64,000 bases of DNA from Parasedimentitalea marina (GCF_004006175.1 NZ_CP033219.1:1364001-1428000), one strand, 5' to 3'; numbered from the stretch's first letter, positions 1 through 9,145 are shown. Notes: a model not told the origin generated them from the letters alone. Translations and numbers: made by a program.

Positions 1-960
1 AATGTGGCGCGCGTGAAGACGTTGGCCGAGGCTGGCGAGCGGGCAGGGCGTTCGGTTGTGTTGCTGGGACGGGCGATGCAGCGGATGGTCGAGGCATCGG
101 TTGAAACCGGTGTGCTGACGGACTTTCCATCGGTTGTCAGCCCCGAGGAGGCCACTCAGATGCCGCGTGAAAACGTGATGTTGCTGGTGACGGGCAGTCA
201 GGGCGAACGCCGGGCGGCCTCGGCGCAGCTGGCGCGTGGCAAGTACCGTGGTTTGCAACTGAAAGAGGGCGATCTGTTCCTGTTTTCCTCGAAGACTATT
301 CCGGGCAACGAGAAGGGCGTGATCGGCATCATGAACCAGCTCTCGGAAAAGGGCGTGGATGTTGTGGACGATAGCTCGGGGCTCTACCACGTCTCGGGTC
401 ACGCGAACCGTCCCGATCTGGAAACTCTGCATGATCTGGTTAAGCCCAAAATGCTGATCCCGATGCATGGTGAACACCGCCATTTGCGCGAACATGCGCG
501 GTTGGGGATCAGCAAGGGCATGGCCAGTGCGGTTGTTGTGAACGGCATGATGATGGACCTGACCGGCGAGACGCCTGTGGTGGCCGAATATGTCGATACC
601 GGTCGCACCTATCTGGATGGCACCGTGAAAATTGGCGCCATGGACGGGGTTGTTCGTGACCGTATTCGGATGGCGCTGAACGGCCATGTGGTGGTGACCG
701 TGATTCTGGACGAGGAAGACGCTCCGTTGGGTGAGCCATGGTGCGATGTCAAAGGTTTGCCCGAAACTGGACGCTCAAAAGGCGGGCTGGTTGAAGTCCT
801 GGAAGCGGATTTGGACCAGTTCCTGAAGCGGTCCAATAAAAAGACCCTTCGTGACGATGACAAGTTGGAGGATGGTCTGCGGCGCGTTGCACGGCAGACC
901 TCGCAGAACGAGATCGGTAAAAAGCCAGAAGTGACGGTGGTCGTAAGCCGGATGCGGTAA
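1..960 (+). CDS. rnj: Ribonuclease J, C-terminal part (5' end outside window)
   Basis: The reading frame is open from the first base, so the gene is cut by the window edge. About 319 codons of a protein that is usually near 555 residues are visible. This is the metallo-beta-lactamase/beta-CASP ribonuclease J family, which degrades and matures RNA as an endo- and 5'-3' exonuclease. Family hallmarks counted from the first visible Val: TGSQGE (about 63-68), SSKTIPGNE (95-103), HVSGHA (129-134) and the metal-ligand-bearing PMHGEHRHL (153-161), followed by the C-terminal domain ending in VVVSRMR. The N-terminal HxHxDH motif must lie upstream of the window. A strong hairpin terminator follows. Identity is confident; the start cannot be judged. 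Confidence 0.93.
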   Translation, partial: NVARVKTLAEAGERAGRSVVLLGRAMQRMVEASVETGVLTDFPSVVSPEEATQMPRENVMLLVTGSQGERRAASAQLARGKYRGLQLKEGDLFLFSSKTIPGNEKGVIGIMNQLSEKGVDVVDDSSGLYHVSGHANRPDLETLHDLVKPKMLIPMHGEHRHLREHARLGISKGMASAVVVNGMMMDLTGETPVVAEYVDTGRTYLDGTVKIGAMDGVVRDRIRMALNGHVVVTVILDEEDAPLGEPWCDVKGLPETGRSKGGLVEVLEADLDQFLKRSNKKTLRDDDKLEDGLRRVARQTSQNEIGKKPEVTVVVSRMR

Positions 961-1012
961 GGCTGGGTCTTCAACGCATGCCCCAACGGGGCAAGGCAGT
1001 CTAGGCAGATGC

Positions 1013-1046
1013 AAAAACGCCCCGGTTGTTCCGACCGGGGCGTTTT
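1013..1046. terminator. Bidirectional Rho-independent terminator
   Basis: Arms CGCCCCGGT (1018-1026) and ACCGGGGCG (1034-1042) enclose a 7-base loop. They are flanked by AAAAA on the left and TTTT on the right, so the hairpin has a T tract on both strands. It can end RNase J transcription on the plus strand and the small gene on the minus strand. Confidence 0.9.
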
Positions 1047-1100
1047 CTTGTGTGTGAGTGGTTGGTAGTTCGTTAGTGAGTGGTGGTGTGTTCTGTGTGG

Positions 1101-1271
1101 TCAGGCTACGCGGCGGAAAAACAGCGTGGCAGGCAGTCGCAATAGTGTCGCGATTTTGCGACCGGCGGCAACCATGCTCTCCTGGATGTACTCGCCACGC
1201 AGTTGGCGTGCACGTGCTTCGATGTGGTGGATCTCGGCGGATGTCAGTTCTGGAAAATCTGTCAGTTTCAT
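1101..1271 (-). CDS. Small basic protein of 56 residues, RSP_7527-like
   Basis: An ATG-started frame of 56 codons reads MKLTDFPELTSAEIHHIEAR at its N-terminus. It continues with a basic, amphipathic segment ending in LFFRRVA. The pattern (short acidic start, helix with xEARARxLR, basic tail) resembles small roseobacter proteins annotated as RSP_7527 family, whose function is unknown; that assignment is from memory of the pattern. A purine-rich AGTAAGAG lies 5 bases before the ATG. The gene is isolated between two terminators, which supports its being an independent transcription unit. It is too short for many gene finders. Confidence 0.6.
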   Translation of the reverse strand: MKLTDFPELTSAEIHHIEARARQLRGEYIQESMVAAGRKIATLLRLPATLFFRRVA

Positions 1272-1398
1272 GGCTCTTACTCGCTACGTCATCAATCATC
1301 GTGTTGTCTTGATTGGCAGATAAGCGAGCCGGCTCGCAAAAACACCGGCTATTTCCACATTGCCGCTATGCTGCGCGCGCAAAGGTATTGCAGCAAGC

Positions 1399-1430
1399 AA
1401 AAAGGCCGCACCCTAGGGTACGGCCTTTTT
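1399..1430. terminator. Rho-independent terminator after the DEAD-box helicase gene
   Basis: AAAAAGGCCG and CGGCCTTTTT flank a self-complementary centre around CCCTAGGG. Together they give a long hairpin with A and T tracts on either side. It lies 20 bases past the helicase stop on the minus strand and also faces the small gene upstream region. Confidence 0.85.
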
Positions 1431-1450
1431 GGTCATCAGATTTGGTTGGA

Positions 1451-3001
1451 TCAGCCCGCGCGGCGCTCTTCAAAGCTTAGCGCAATGAAGCTGGGGAGGT
1501 GATCGCCCAGGCCGACGACGGTCTTGCCGTTGTCACGACCCCCGCGTGAGCGGTTGTTTGAGCGCGACGAAGATCTGTTGTCGCCTGATTTGCCCCGATT
1601 ATCGTTTGAGTTTGCCCGGCGGTCATCAGATTTGTTCTGGCGACTATCGGTCTTTGACTTGGTCTGGGTGTCAGCGGCCGCAGCAGGAGCCTGTACATTG
1701 GTTTCAGGCGTTGCGGCCTGTGTGTCGGTTGCTGCTGCAACTTTATCACTGGTCTTACTGCGGGTCTCGCCTGACTTGGACGAGCGACGCGTGCGGCCAG
1801 TGTATTTTTTCTCTTCGCCGCCATCTGCGACTTCTGCGGGTTTCGCAGTCTTTAGTGGATTTTCCAGACGCGGAATTTCATTCTGAACCAGACGTTCGAT
1901 ATCGGCGAGGTTCTTTTCGTCTTTGGGAACACAGATCATCATTGCCGTTCCATCACGACCTGCACGACCGGTGCGGCCGATACGGTGTACATAGTCTTCG
2001 GCGTGGCTGGGCACATCAAAGTTGAACACGTGGCTGACGTTGGGCACATCCAACCCGCGGGCCGCCACATCCGAGGCGACCAGAAAGCGCAGTGACCCAT
2101 CGCGGAACGAATCCAGGGTCTTCATACGGTGGCTTTGTTCCAGGTCCCCGTGGATCGGCGAGGCATTATAGCCGTATTTCTTCAGCGATTTGGCAACCAC
2201 ATCCACGTCCATCTTACGATTGCAGAAGATGATCGCGTTGGTGCATTTGTCACCTTCTTTGTCGATCAGAGTCCGCAGCAGCTTGCGCTTTTCGCTGGCT
2301 TCGCGGTCACGACGCGAGGCTTTGAACATCACAACACCCTGGGTGATCGTCTCAGACGTGGTGGCTTGACGTGCCACCTCGATACGGGCCGGAGCCGACA
2401 GGAAGGTATTGGTGATCCGCTCGATCTCAGGCGCCATGGTTGCCGAGAAAAACAGGGTTTGACGGGTCAGCGGGTTGGTCATGCCAAAGATACGTTCGAT
2501 ATCTGGGATGAAACCCATGTCGAGCATACGGTCGGCTTCGTCCACCACCATCACTTTGACGTCGGAAAGAATCAGTTTGCCGCGTTCAAAATGGTCCAGC
2601 AGTCGGCCTGGGGTCGCAATCAGAACGTCGACACCACGGTCAATCGCCACGTCCTGCTCTTTGAACGAAACGCCGCCAATCAGCAGCGCCTTGGTCAGTT
2701 TCAGGTGCTTGGCATAGGTATCAAAGTTTTCGGCAACTTGCGCTGCCAATTCACGTGTCGGGCACAGTACCAGGCTGCGCGGCATACGGGCGCGCGCACG
2801 GCCACGGGCCAGCAGAGTGATCATAGGAAGGGTAAACGAGGCTGTTTTACCGGTGCCCGTCTGGGCGATCCCCAATACATCGCGGCCTTCAAGGGCAGGT
2901 GGAATTGCCTCGGCCTGGATCGGTGTCGGCGTTTCATAACCCGCTTCGTTGATCGCTTTGAGAACTTTGGGGTTTAGATTCAGATCAGAAAATTTCGTCA
3001 T
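1451..3001 (-). CDS. DEAD-box ATP-dependent RNA helicase (RhlE-like)
   Basis: The 516-residue protein has all superfamily 2 helicase motifs: Q motif TPTPIQ (25-30), motif I AQTGTGKT (46-53), PTRELA (81-86), TPGR (130-133), DEAD (154-157), SAT (186-188), ARGLD and HRIGRTGRAG. It should unwind short RNA duplexes using ATP, in RNA decay or ribosome assembly. After the two RecA-like domains (to about residue 385) comes a low-complexity tail of about 130 residues rich in Ser, Arg, Asn, Asp and Thr, probably disordered and RNA-binding. The tail ends in a short conserved-looking block, GLGDHLPSFIALSF. The RhlE assignment rests on the core; subfamily is less certain than family. Confidence 0.93.
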   Translation of the reverse strand: MTKFSDLNLNPKVLKAINEAGYETPTPIQAEAIPPALEGRDVLGIAQTGTGKTASFTLPMITLLARGRARARMPRSLVLCPTRELAAQVAENFDTYAKHLKLTKALLIGGVSFKEQDVAIDRGVDVLIATPGRLLDHFERGKLILSDVKVMVVDEADRMLDMGFIPDIERIFGMTNPLTRQTLFFSATMAPEIERITNTFLSAPARIEVARQATTSETITQGVVMFKASRRDREASEKRKLLRTLIDKEGDKCTNAIIFCNRKMDVDVVAKSLKKYGYNASPIHGDLEQSHRMKTLDSFRDGSLRFLVASDVAARGLDVPNVSHVFNFDVPSHAEDYVHRIGRTGRAGRDGTAMMICVPKDEKNLADIERLVQNEIPRLENPLKTAKPAEVADGGEEKKYTGRTRRSSKSGETRSKTSDKVAAATDTQAATPETNVQAPAAAADTQTKSKTDSRQNKSDDRRANSNDNRGKSGDNRSSSRSNNRSRGGRDNGKTVVGLGDHLPSFIALSFEERRAG

Positions 3002-3186
3002 GTGTTTCCGCGTTTCACGGACACTGACTTGGCCCGCACGTGCATTTAGATGGCCGGACCCGGATGGTCACTGTGCGGTCTGCACAATCGGCTCGCGGCG
3101 GGGAATACCAAAATACAGACCAAGGGTCAAATGAACTCGAAGCAGATGCCAATTCAAAGCGCCTGTTGGGGTTTTTTGGAAACAAT

Positions 3187-4122
3187 TCAACCGAATTTCG
3201 GGAAATGTACCCGGCATTTTTCCGCCAGCTTCAGGTCACGAGTTTTTAACAAACCATGTTTTTGGAGCTGGGCTCGCCGCTCGGGGGTGTCTGCGCAAAC
3301 TTCGTCATAGAATGAGCGCAAGCCTGCTTCACCGTCTTCGGTCTCAAGCTGACTTAGAACCTCGTGAAGAGTGACGCCGCCTTTTTCCCGACTGCGATTT
3401 GGCTTTAGCTCGGACCGATACGAGCCCTTCTGGAGGCGATAGCGGTAGTGTGAGATCCAGTCTTGCCAGTCCTTGCCGTGCAGGTGGCACAGATCAACGT
3501 CTGGCAACTCTATCTGATTGGGATTGGTCACATCGTCAACAAAGACATTGTGGATGCGGAATTCCAAGTCTTTGGCACCGGTACGGGCAAAGATCTTGCC
3601 CTGCTCGTGGCTAAGGAACCCACCTTTTAGGTGGTCACCAAATTTGGGGTAAAGGTCTTGAACAATGGCGTTGTGGGAGGGCGTTCTGGGCATATAGGCC
3701 TTGAACGCGTTACCGTGTCCGCCCAGCAATTCAATAGGGCGGGTGCGGGCGCAGAAGACATCAAGGGGCAAATCGCCCAGAACCCGCTGTAGCGGGCTTT
3801 CGCTCCACAGAAACTCGTCGACGTCCATATGGATCAACCAATCCAGATCAGAGGCCTGACGGCTGTAAGCACGGGTGGCGTTCAGGGTTTGCCGGACCTG
3901 GTGTTTGACCGGTCGGGATTTGCGGCGTTGCAGCCAATAGGCGTCATCACATAAAATAACCCGGATTTTTGGATGCGCTTTGAGAAACGGCATGGCGTCG
4001 GGGCAGGGGGCATCAAGGTACAAAAATAACCGGTGCGCGCCTGCATCCAGGTGATGCGCTGCGAAGTTCAGAATGTCAGAGGCGTCGGCCTTGATGGTCG
4101 CGACCAGCCCCCAGCGGGTCAT
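3187..4122 (-). CDS. Glycosyltransferase family 2-like protein (Glyco_tranf_2_4 type)
   Basis: This 311-residue protein begins with a GT-A-like fold (VATIKADASDILNF...AHHLDAGAHRLFLYLD). It carries the DxD-type motif DVDEF at residues 100-104 after the hydrophobic WLIHM. This arrangement is typical of the PF13704-type proteins that are abundant in roseobacters and often act on surface polysaccharide; donor and acceptor cannot be read from sequence. No signal peptide or membrane segment is seen. It stands alone downstream of prfC, about 85 bases away on the same strand. A second member of the same family occurs at 36701-37762. Confidence 0.8.
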   Translation of the reverse strand: MTRWGLVATIKADASDILNFAAHHLDAGAHRLFLYLDAPCPDAMPFLKAHPKIRVILCDDAYWLQRRKSRPVKHQVRQTLNATRAYSRQASDLDWLIHMDVDEFLWSESPLQRVLGDLPLDVFCARTRPIELLGGHGNAFKAYMPRTPSHNAIVQDLYPKFGDHLKGGFLSHEQGKIFARTGAKDLEFRIHNVFVDDVTNPNQIELPDVDLCHLHGKDWQDWISHYRYRLQKGSYRSELKPNRSREKGGVTLHEVLSQLETEDGEAGLRSFYDEVCADTPERRAQLQKHGLLKTRDLKLAEKCRVHFPKFG

Positions 4123-4207
4123 TGGATCAGATCGCCTGCCCGACGATACTGCCGGGCAATGCGCATATGGTCGTCGAGGTCGGCCAAGGGGCAGATGTCT
4201 GCAATCT

Positions 4208-5815
4208 TCAAGCCATCATCTCTTTAGTAGAGGTCAATTTCAGATCCGGATAGTCGCGTTCCACCCGGTCAATGTCCCATTTTAACCGGGTCAAATAGAC
4301 GATGTCGCCGTCATGATCATGCGCGATGTGCTGGCTGTTAGCGGCGGTAAACTTATCAATCGCCTGCTTGTCCCCCGCGACCCACCGGGCTGAGGTGAAC
4401 TGGCTTTGCTCAAACCGCACCGGCAGCCCGTATTCCATCTCAATCCGGCTGGCGAGCACCTCGAACTGCAATGGGCCAACAACGCCGACGATAAAGCCCG
4501 ACCCGACGGAGGGCTTGAATACCTTGGCAGCGCCTTCTTCGGCGAATTGCATCAAAGCCTTTTCCAGGTGCTTGGATTTCAGCGGATCGCCCGCCCGTAC
4601 GCTTTGCAGCAGTTCTGGTGCGAAGGACGGAATGCCACTGACGCGCAGGGCCTCGCCTTCGGTCAGGGTATCGCCGATACGCAACTGGCCGTGGTTGGGA
4701 ATCCCGATGATATCACCGGCCCAGGCCTCTTCGGCCAGCTCGCGATCCGAAGCCAAAAACAGCACAGGGTTTGAGATCGCCATCGGCTTCTTGGTGCGCA
4801 CATGGGTCAGTTTCATGCCGCGCTTAAAGTGGCCGCTTGCCATACGAACGAAGGCCACGCGGTCGCGGTGTTTGGGGTCCATATTGGCCTGAACCTTGAA
4901 CACGAAACCAGCCACTTTCTTTTCTTCGGGCGCGATGTCGCGTGGCTGGGCAACCTGTACCTGGGGTTCGGGGCCAAAGTTGGCAATGCCATCCATCAGC
5001 TCTTTGACACCAAAGGAGTTGATCGCAGAGCCGAACCAGATCGGTGTCATAGTGCCGTCCAGAAGTGCCTGACGATCTAGGGCGGGCAGCAGCTCGCGGG
5101 CCATTTCCAACTCTTCCAGAAACGTCTCGAGCAAATGCGCGGGCACATGTTCGGCCAGTTTGGGGTCGTCCAACCCGTTTATTTCGATGCTCTCGGCAAC
5201 CTTGTTGCGGTCCGCACGGTCCATCAGTTCCAGGCGGTCGTGCAGGATATCGTAGGTGCCAACAAAATCACGTCCAACCCCGATAGGCCAGCTGGCCGGG
5301 GTCACGTCGATGGCCAGGTTTTCCTGAATTTCATCTATGATATCAAAAATTTCACGGCTTTCCCGATCCATCTTGTTACAAAACGTCAGGATCGGCAGGT
5401 CGCGCAGGCGGCAAACCTCGAACAGTTTCTGGGTCTGGCTTTCCACCCCCTTGGCACCATCGATCACCATGACTGCGGCATCCACGGCCGTTAGGGTGCG
5501 ATAGGTATCTTCCGAGAAATCCGAGTGACCAGGCGTGTCCACCAGGTTGAACCGGAAGGTGCCATAATCAAACGACATGGCGGATGCGCTGACCGAGATG
5601 CCGCGGTCTTTTTCCATCTGCATAAAGTCCGACCTAGTGCGCCGTGCCTCGCCTTTGGCGCGGACCTGGCCGGCCATCTGGATGGCGCCACCATACAACA
5701 GGAACTTTTCCGTCAGGGTCGTCTTACCGGCATCCGGATGCGAGATGATCGCAAAAGTGCGGCGGCGGGCGATTTCGCTCGGCAGTTCGGGGCGGTTTGA
5801 GGCAGTGTCCAACAT
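4208..5815 (-). CDS. prfC: Peptide chain release factor 3 (GTPase)
   Basis: RF3 recycles RF1/RF2 from the ribosome after peptide release. The GTPase motifs are clear: P-loop SHPDAGKTT (25-33), DTPGH (93-97) and NKMD (147-150), followed by EF-Tu-like domain 2 and the RF3 C-terminal domain. I use the internal ATG giving MLDTASNRPELPS, because it gives 535 residues, close to the family length. An upstream in-frame start 36 bases earlier would add 12 residues without support. It is followed by the glycosyltransferase on the same strand. Confidence 0.95.
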   Translation of the reverse strand: MLDTASNRPELPSEIARRRTFAIISHPDAGKTTLTEKFLLYGGAIQMAGQVRAKGEARRTRSDFMQMEKDRGISVSASAMSFDYGTFRFNLVDTPGHSDFSEDTYRTLTAVDAAVMVIDGAKGVESQTQKLFEVCRLRDLPILTFCNKMDRESREIFDIIDEIQENLAIDVTPASWPIGVGRDFVGTYDILHDRLELMDRADRNKVAESIEINGLDDPKLAEHVPAHLLETFLEELEMARELLPALDRQALLDGTMTPIWFGSAINSFGVKELMDGIANFGPEPQVQVAQPRDIAPEEKKVAGFVFKVQANMDPKHRDRVAFVRMASGHFKRGMKLTHVRTKKPMAISNPVLFLASDRELAEEAWAGDIIGIPNHGQLRIGDTLTEGEALRVSGIPSFAPELLQSVRAGDPLKSKHLEKALMQFAEEGAAKVFKPSVGSGFIVGVVGPLQFEVLASRIEMEYGLPVRFEQSQFTSARWVAGDKQAIDKFTAANSQHIAHDHDGDIVYLTRLKWDIDRVERDYPDLKLTSTKEMMA

Positions 5816-5889
5816 GAGCGCGCGTATAGGTAAGAAATGCTGTGGAAGCAAGAAAAACGGCGGGTGTCACTATGGCGCCAGGTGTGCAG

Positions 5890-6963
5890 CTATCGCAGCG
5901 AGGCGCGTTTCAGGGCGGCAATCGCATCTGGGCGATCCAGCAGGGTCTTCTGGACCTCAAGCCCGTGATCATTACGGCGGCCATGGGTGGTCTGTTGTGA
6001 CGCCAGTGTTTCCAGCAATTCAGGCGGCAGGGCGGGTTTGGTGACCGGATCGATCAGCAGAGATTCGGCAGCTATGCCTTCGGCGTAGATGATATGGTGG
6101 CGCTCAAACAGAATTTGGAAGTATTCGACAAAGCCACCATCCTGGACCACGACGGTGTCACCATTGACCAAATGGCGGGCCTTGACCAACAGTTCAGTCG
6201 CTCCAGCGCCGATCTCATCGCTGCGCTGGTAGACGAACAGGCGGTGATCTGGGCTGACCAGCAAGTCGTTTTCGTTGTTGAGTGCGCCGGCGCGAATCAG
6301 AATTGGAGCCATATTGCCAACGGCGCGGTGGGTGGTCTGACCGACCCAGTGAACCATCTGTGCGCCGTCATCGCGGGTCAGTACCCGATCACCTGAGCCA
6401 AGCCTGTCAATGGGCACCTGTGCGCCTGAGGCCATGGTGATCAGCGTGCCGCGGCTGAACGAAACGCTGGCCATCTGTGCCAGTCTTTTGCGGGCACCGT
6501 CGCGTTCGCTGCGCACCAGCACATAGTCGATCTGCGTTTGCATTGGGGCCAAGGGCAGCAGGAACATTGCCGATATCATGCCGTTCGTGTCGACTTCGAC
6601 CAGCACCAAGGCCTCGGTTATACTGCCATCCGGCGACATCAGACTCAGAACGCAGTCAAGATGCAGCGCTGCATTTGGGGTTCCCAGCTCGGTCACGTTA
6701 CCAATTTGCAAGCTGCCACAGGGCTGGGCCAAAAGGGCCAGGCGTTGTGGGGTAGCCCCCTGTTGCAGTTGGTAGGTGTCATCCAGCATAAGGTCATCCA
6801 ACACGCCCAGCGTATCCCCCATATTTGCCCCGACGTGTACGTGGAATGCAGAGGCCGGGTAGGCAAGGACAGACTGGATATGGCCGTATTCTAAGAGCAC
6901 TTGGGAACCTTGGATTAGGGTGAACCATATAATGATATGGGTGCGATTGCGGGTCGCGTCCAC
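5890..6963 (-). CDS. Hint-domain protein (Hedgehog/intein-like fold), Cys1 replaced by Ser
   Basis: The protein is 357 residues long. An N-terminal domain (FHVHVGANMGDTLG onward, about 40-160) precedes a Hint domain beginning near residue 168. The Hint start reads VSFSRGTLITMASG, followed by PIDRLGSGDRVLTRDDG, HWVGQTT, and the SPDHRLFVY block with the conserved His. Roseobacters carry many such proteins; their function is not established, and some are linked to secreted or surface proteins. The position normally held by the autoprocessing Cys1 appears to be Ser. The extreme N-terminus (MDATRNRTHIIIWF) is unusual for the family, so the true start may lie further in. A second Hint gene is at 23993-24667. 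Confidence 0.8.
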   Translation of the reverse strand: MDATRNRTHIIIWFTLIQGSQVLLEYGHIQSVLAYPASAFHVHVGANMGDTLGVLDDLMLDDTYQLQQGATPQRLALLAQPCGSLQIGNVTELGTPNAALHLDCVLSLMSPDGSITEALVLVEVDTNGMISAMFLLPLAPMQTQIDYVLVRSERDGARKRLAQMASVSFSRGTLITMASGAQVPIDRLGSGDRVLTRDDGAQMVHWVGQTTHRAVGNMAPILIRAGALNNENDLLVSPDHRLFVYQRSDEIGAGATELLVKARHLVNGDTVVVQDGGFVEYFQILFERHHIIYAEGIAAESLLIDPVTKPALPPELLETLASQQTTHGRRNDHGLEVQKTLLDRPDAIAALKRASLR

Positions 6964-7093
6964 CTAGAGTTGCATGGAAATGTGGCCGTGGCGGGTCCAG
7001 ATCGCGCAGATTTGCGGGCAGGCGGGGCTGGTCAATTCTCTGGTAAGGGTGCAAGGATGATGCAAAATACACGTCTATCTGAGAGAGAATGTC

Positions 7094-7873
7094 ATGGATT
7101 TAGGAATTTCCGGTAAACGCGCTTTGGTTTGTGCCAGCAGCAAGGGATTGGGCCTGGGCTGTGCCGAAGCCTTGGCCGCAGCAGGGGTCAATCTGGTGAT
7201 GAATGCCCGTGGCGCGCAGGCTCTTGAGGCCTCGGCGCAGGCCATTCGCGATGAATTCGGCGTGGATGTGGTTACGGTTGCGGCTGATATCGCGACAGCT
7301 GAGGGGCAGGCGACGGTTCTTGCAGCGGCTGAGGGTGTGGATATTCTGGTCAATAATGCTGGTGGCCCCCCTCCGGGGATGTGGTCCGACTGGGATCGTG
7401 AGGATTTTATCGCGGCACTGGACGCCAATATGCTGGCACCGATTGCGATGATGAAGGCCTTGTTGCCTGGGATGATGGATCGTGGCTGGGGCCGGGTGGT
7501 GAATATCACCAGCGTGTCGGTTAAATCTCCGATCCCGGTACTGGGACTATCGAATTCAGCCCGCGCCGGGTTAACCGGCTATGTCGCGGGGACCTCGCGT
7601 CAGGTGGCCGGGCAGGGTGTGACCATTAACAACTTGCAGCCAGGCCTTCATGCAACGGACCGGTCCGTGTCGTTGGACAGTGGTGCGGCGGCGCAGCAGG
7701 GGATCACACTAGAGGAAGCCGTGGCGCAGCGCAGCGCCACCATTCCAGTGGGTCGCTATGGCACGCCGGGTGAATTTGGCGCGACCTGTGCCTTTTTGTG
7801 CTCGCAGCATGCCGGATTTATCGTGGGTCAGAACATCCTACTGGATGGTGGCGCCACCAATTCGTTGATGTAG
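7094..7873 (+). CDS. SDR family protein with degenerate catalytic site
   Basis: This 259-residue classical short-chain dehydrogenase/reductase fold has the nucleotide-binding CASSKGLGLG (14-23) and NNAGG, and ends in LLDGGATNSLM. The active-site block reads ITSVSV...LSNSARAGL: Ser is kept, but the usual YxxxK reads as SxxxR. Variants of this kind are widespread among proteins annotated as FabG-like oxidoreductases, and their substrate is unknown. GAGAGAG upstream of the ATG is a plausible ribosome site. The next gene starts 1 base after the stop, so the two are probably one operon. Confidence 0.88.
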   Translation: MDLGISGKRALVCASSKGLGLGCAEALAAAGVNLVMNARGAQALEASAQAIRDEFGVDVVTVAADIATAEGQATVLAAAEGVDILVNNAGGPPPGMWSDWDREDFIAALDANMLAPIAMMKALLPGMMDRGWGRVVNITSVSVKSPIPVLGLSNSARAGLTGYVAGTSRQVAGQGVTINNLQPGLHATDRSVSLDSGAAAQQGITLEEAVAQRSATIPVGRYGTPGEFGATCAFLCSQHAGFIVGQNILLDGGATNSLM

Positions 7874-7874
7874 C

Positions 7875-8993
7875 ATGGCCGCGGGATTTTCTTTGAAAGA
7901 CCAATTGTTCAATCGTGAAAAGGTCCGCTATCTGGCGGGCCTTTTTGCCCTGGCTGATCCGGGGTTCAAGGCTGACGAATTCGAGTCACAGGTGATGGCA
8001 CGGTTGCCTGAGCTGGAGTTGAAGCAGCGGATCGACTGGATCGCCGAGGTGTTGGGGCTTATGTTACCCGGTGCCTTGCCCGAGGTGGCCGAGGTGGTTT
8101 TGCGGGCGCTGCCCGCCCCTTTGGATCCGGACAAGGTCGATGATGATTTTGGCGATTTCATCTTTGCGCCATTGGGCGAGTTGGTGGTTGCCAAGGGGCT
8201 GGATGCTTACCCTGAGGTTTCACTGGATGTATTGGTTGAGCTGACGCAGCGGTTCTCTATGGAGTTTGCGGTCCGCCCGTTTCTAAATCGCTGGCCGGAC
8301 AAAGTCATGGAACGGATGCAACACTGGGCGGGGCACGACAGTTATCACGTACGGCGACTGGTCAGTGAAGGGACACGGCCGCGCCTGCCCTGGGGGATGG
8401 CTGTGGGGTTAGAGTTGCAGGATCCTTTACCCCTGCTGGATGTATTGCATGGGGACGCAACCCGGTTTGTCACCCGGTCAGTGGCCAATCATTTGAATGA
8501 CATCACAAAGAAAGACCCTGATTTGGCGTTGGACCGTTTGGAGGTCTGGCAGGAGATGGACCGGCAGGGGCGTCGCGAGTTGGATTGGATCACAACCCAT
8601 GCGTTGCGGGGATTGATCAAAGCGGGCCATCCAAGGGCGATGCGGATGTTGGGGTATGATCCGGACGTTGCGGTGAAGGCCCGGCTGGTGTTGAAAGCCG
8701 AGCCGGTGCGCATTGGTGAGGCGCTGGAATTTTCCTGTCATCTGTCGGCTGAGCAGAGTCTACCGGTGTTGGTAGATTATCGGCTGCATTTTCTGCGCCC
8801 CAGCGGCAAGGTCTCGGCTAAAGTGTTTAAGCTGAAGCAGGCAAAATTGGGGGCAAAGGGGCTGACACTGACCAAGCGCCATCCTTTGAAGGCCAATGCC
8901 AGCACGTTTACATTGGTGCCCGGCCCCCATCGCTTGGAGGTGATGGTCAATGGTCGGGTGCGTGATGAGATCTGTTTTGAGGTGGTGGCTTGA
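7875..8993 (+). CDS. AlkC-like DNA alkylation repair protein
   Basis: At 372 residues, about 260 N-terminal residues form repeated helical (HEAT-like) units, with blocks such as FNREKVRYLAGLFA, RFSMEFAVRPFL and GLELQDPLPLLDVLHGDATRFV. A C-terminal beta-rich segment (about 270-372, ...RVRDEICFEVVA) looks immunoglobulin-like. This layout is that of the AlkC subgroup of AlkC/AlkD glycosylases, which remove N3- and N7-alkylated purines. The start lies 1 base after the SDR stop, suggesting co-transcription. A GC-hairpin repeat follows immediately. Confidence 0.78.
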   Translation: MAAGFSLKDQLFNREKVRYLAGLFALADPGFKADEFESQVMARLPELELKQRIDWIAEVLGLMLPGALPEVAEVVLRALPAPLDPDKVDDDFGDFIFAPLGELVVAKGLDAYPEVSLDVLVELTQRFSMEFAVRPFLNRWPDKVMERMQHWAGHDSYHVRRLVSEGTRPRLPWGMAVGLELQDPLPLLDVLHGDATRFVTRSVANHLNDITKKDPDLALDRLEVWQEMDRQGRRELDWITTHALRGLIKAGHPRAMRMLGYDPDVAVKARLVLKAEPVRIGEALEFSCHLSAEQSLPVLVDYRLHFLRPSGKVSAKVFKLKQAKLGAKGLTLTKRHPLKANASTFTLVPGPHRLEVMVNGRVRDEICFEVVA

Positions 8994-9005
8994 TAAGTGG
9001 GCTTG

Positions 9006-9057
9006 TCTGGGGGCGCTGCCCCCAGACCCCCGGGATATTTTTGGCCAGATGAACAGG
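9006..9057 (+). repeat. GC-hairpin repeat, family A, copy 1
   Basis: Perfect arms TCTGGGGGC (9006-9014) and GCCCCCAGA (9018-9026) are followed by CCCCCGGGATATTTTT and GGCCAGATGAA. The same hairpin, GGGATATTTTT and CCAGATGAA order recurs near 38.9, 45.4 and 51.0 kb. The hairpin plus T run could act as a terminator for the alkC-like gene. Confidence 0.85.
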
Positions 9058-9072
9058 GGCCAGATGAACAGG
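9043..9072 (+). repeat. 15-base direct duplication at the repeat tail
   Basis: GGCCAGATGAACAGG occurs twice back to back at the 3' end of repeat copy 1. The first half of the unit is the tail of the repeat family, so the duplication probably arose by slippage or by a target/junction duplication. Confidence 0.85.
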
Positions 9073-9145
9073 AATGGTCGGTTTTTGTTGCGGGCTGCGC
9101 GCGGAGACGCTAGCCGGGCGGGGAAGGAAATTGGAAGGTGCCACG

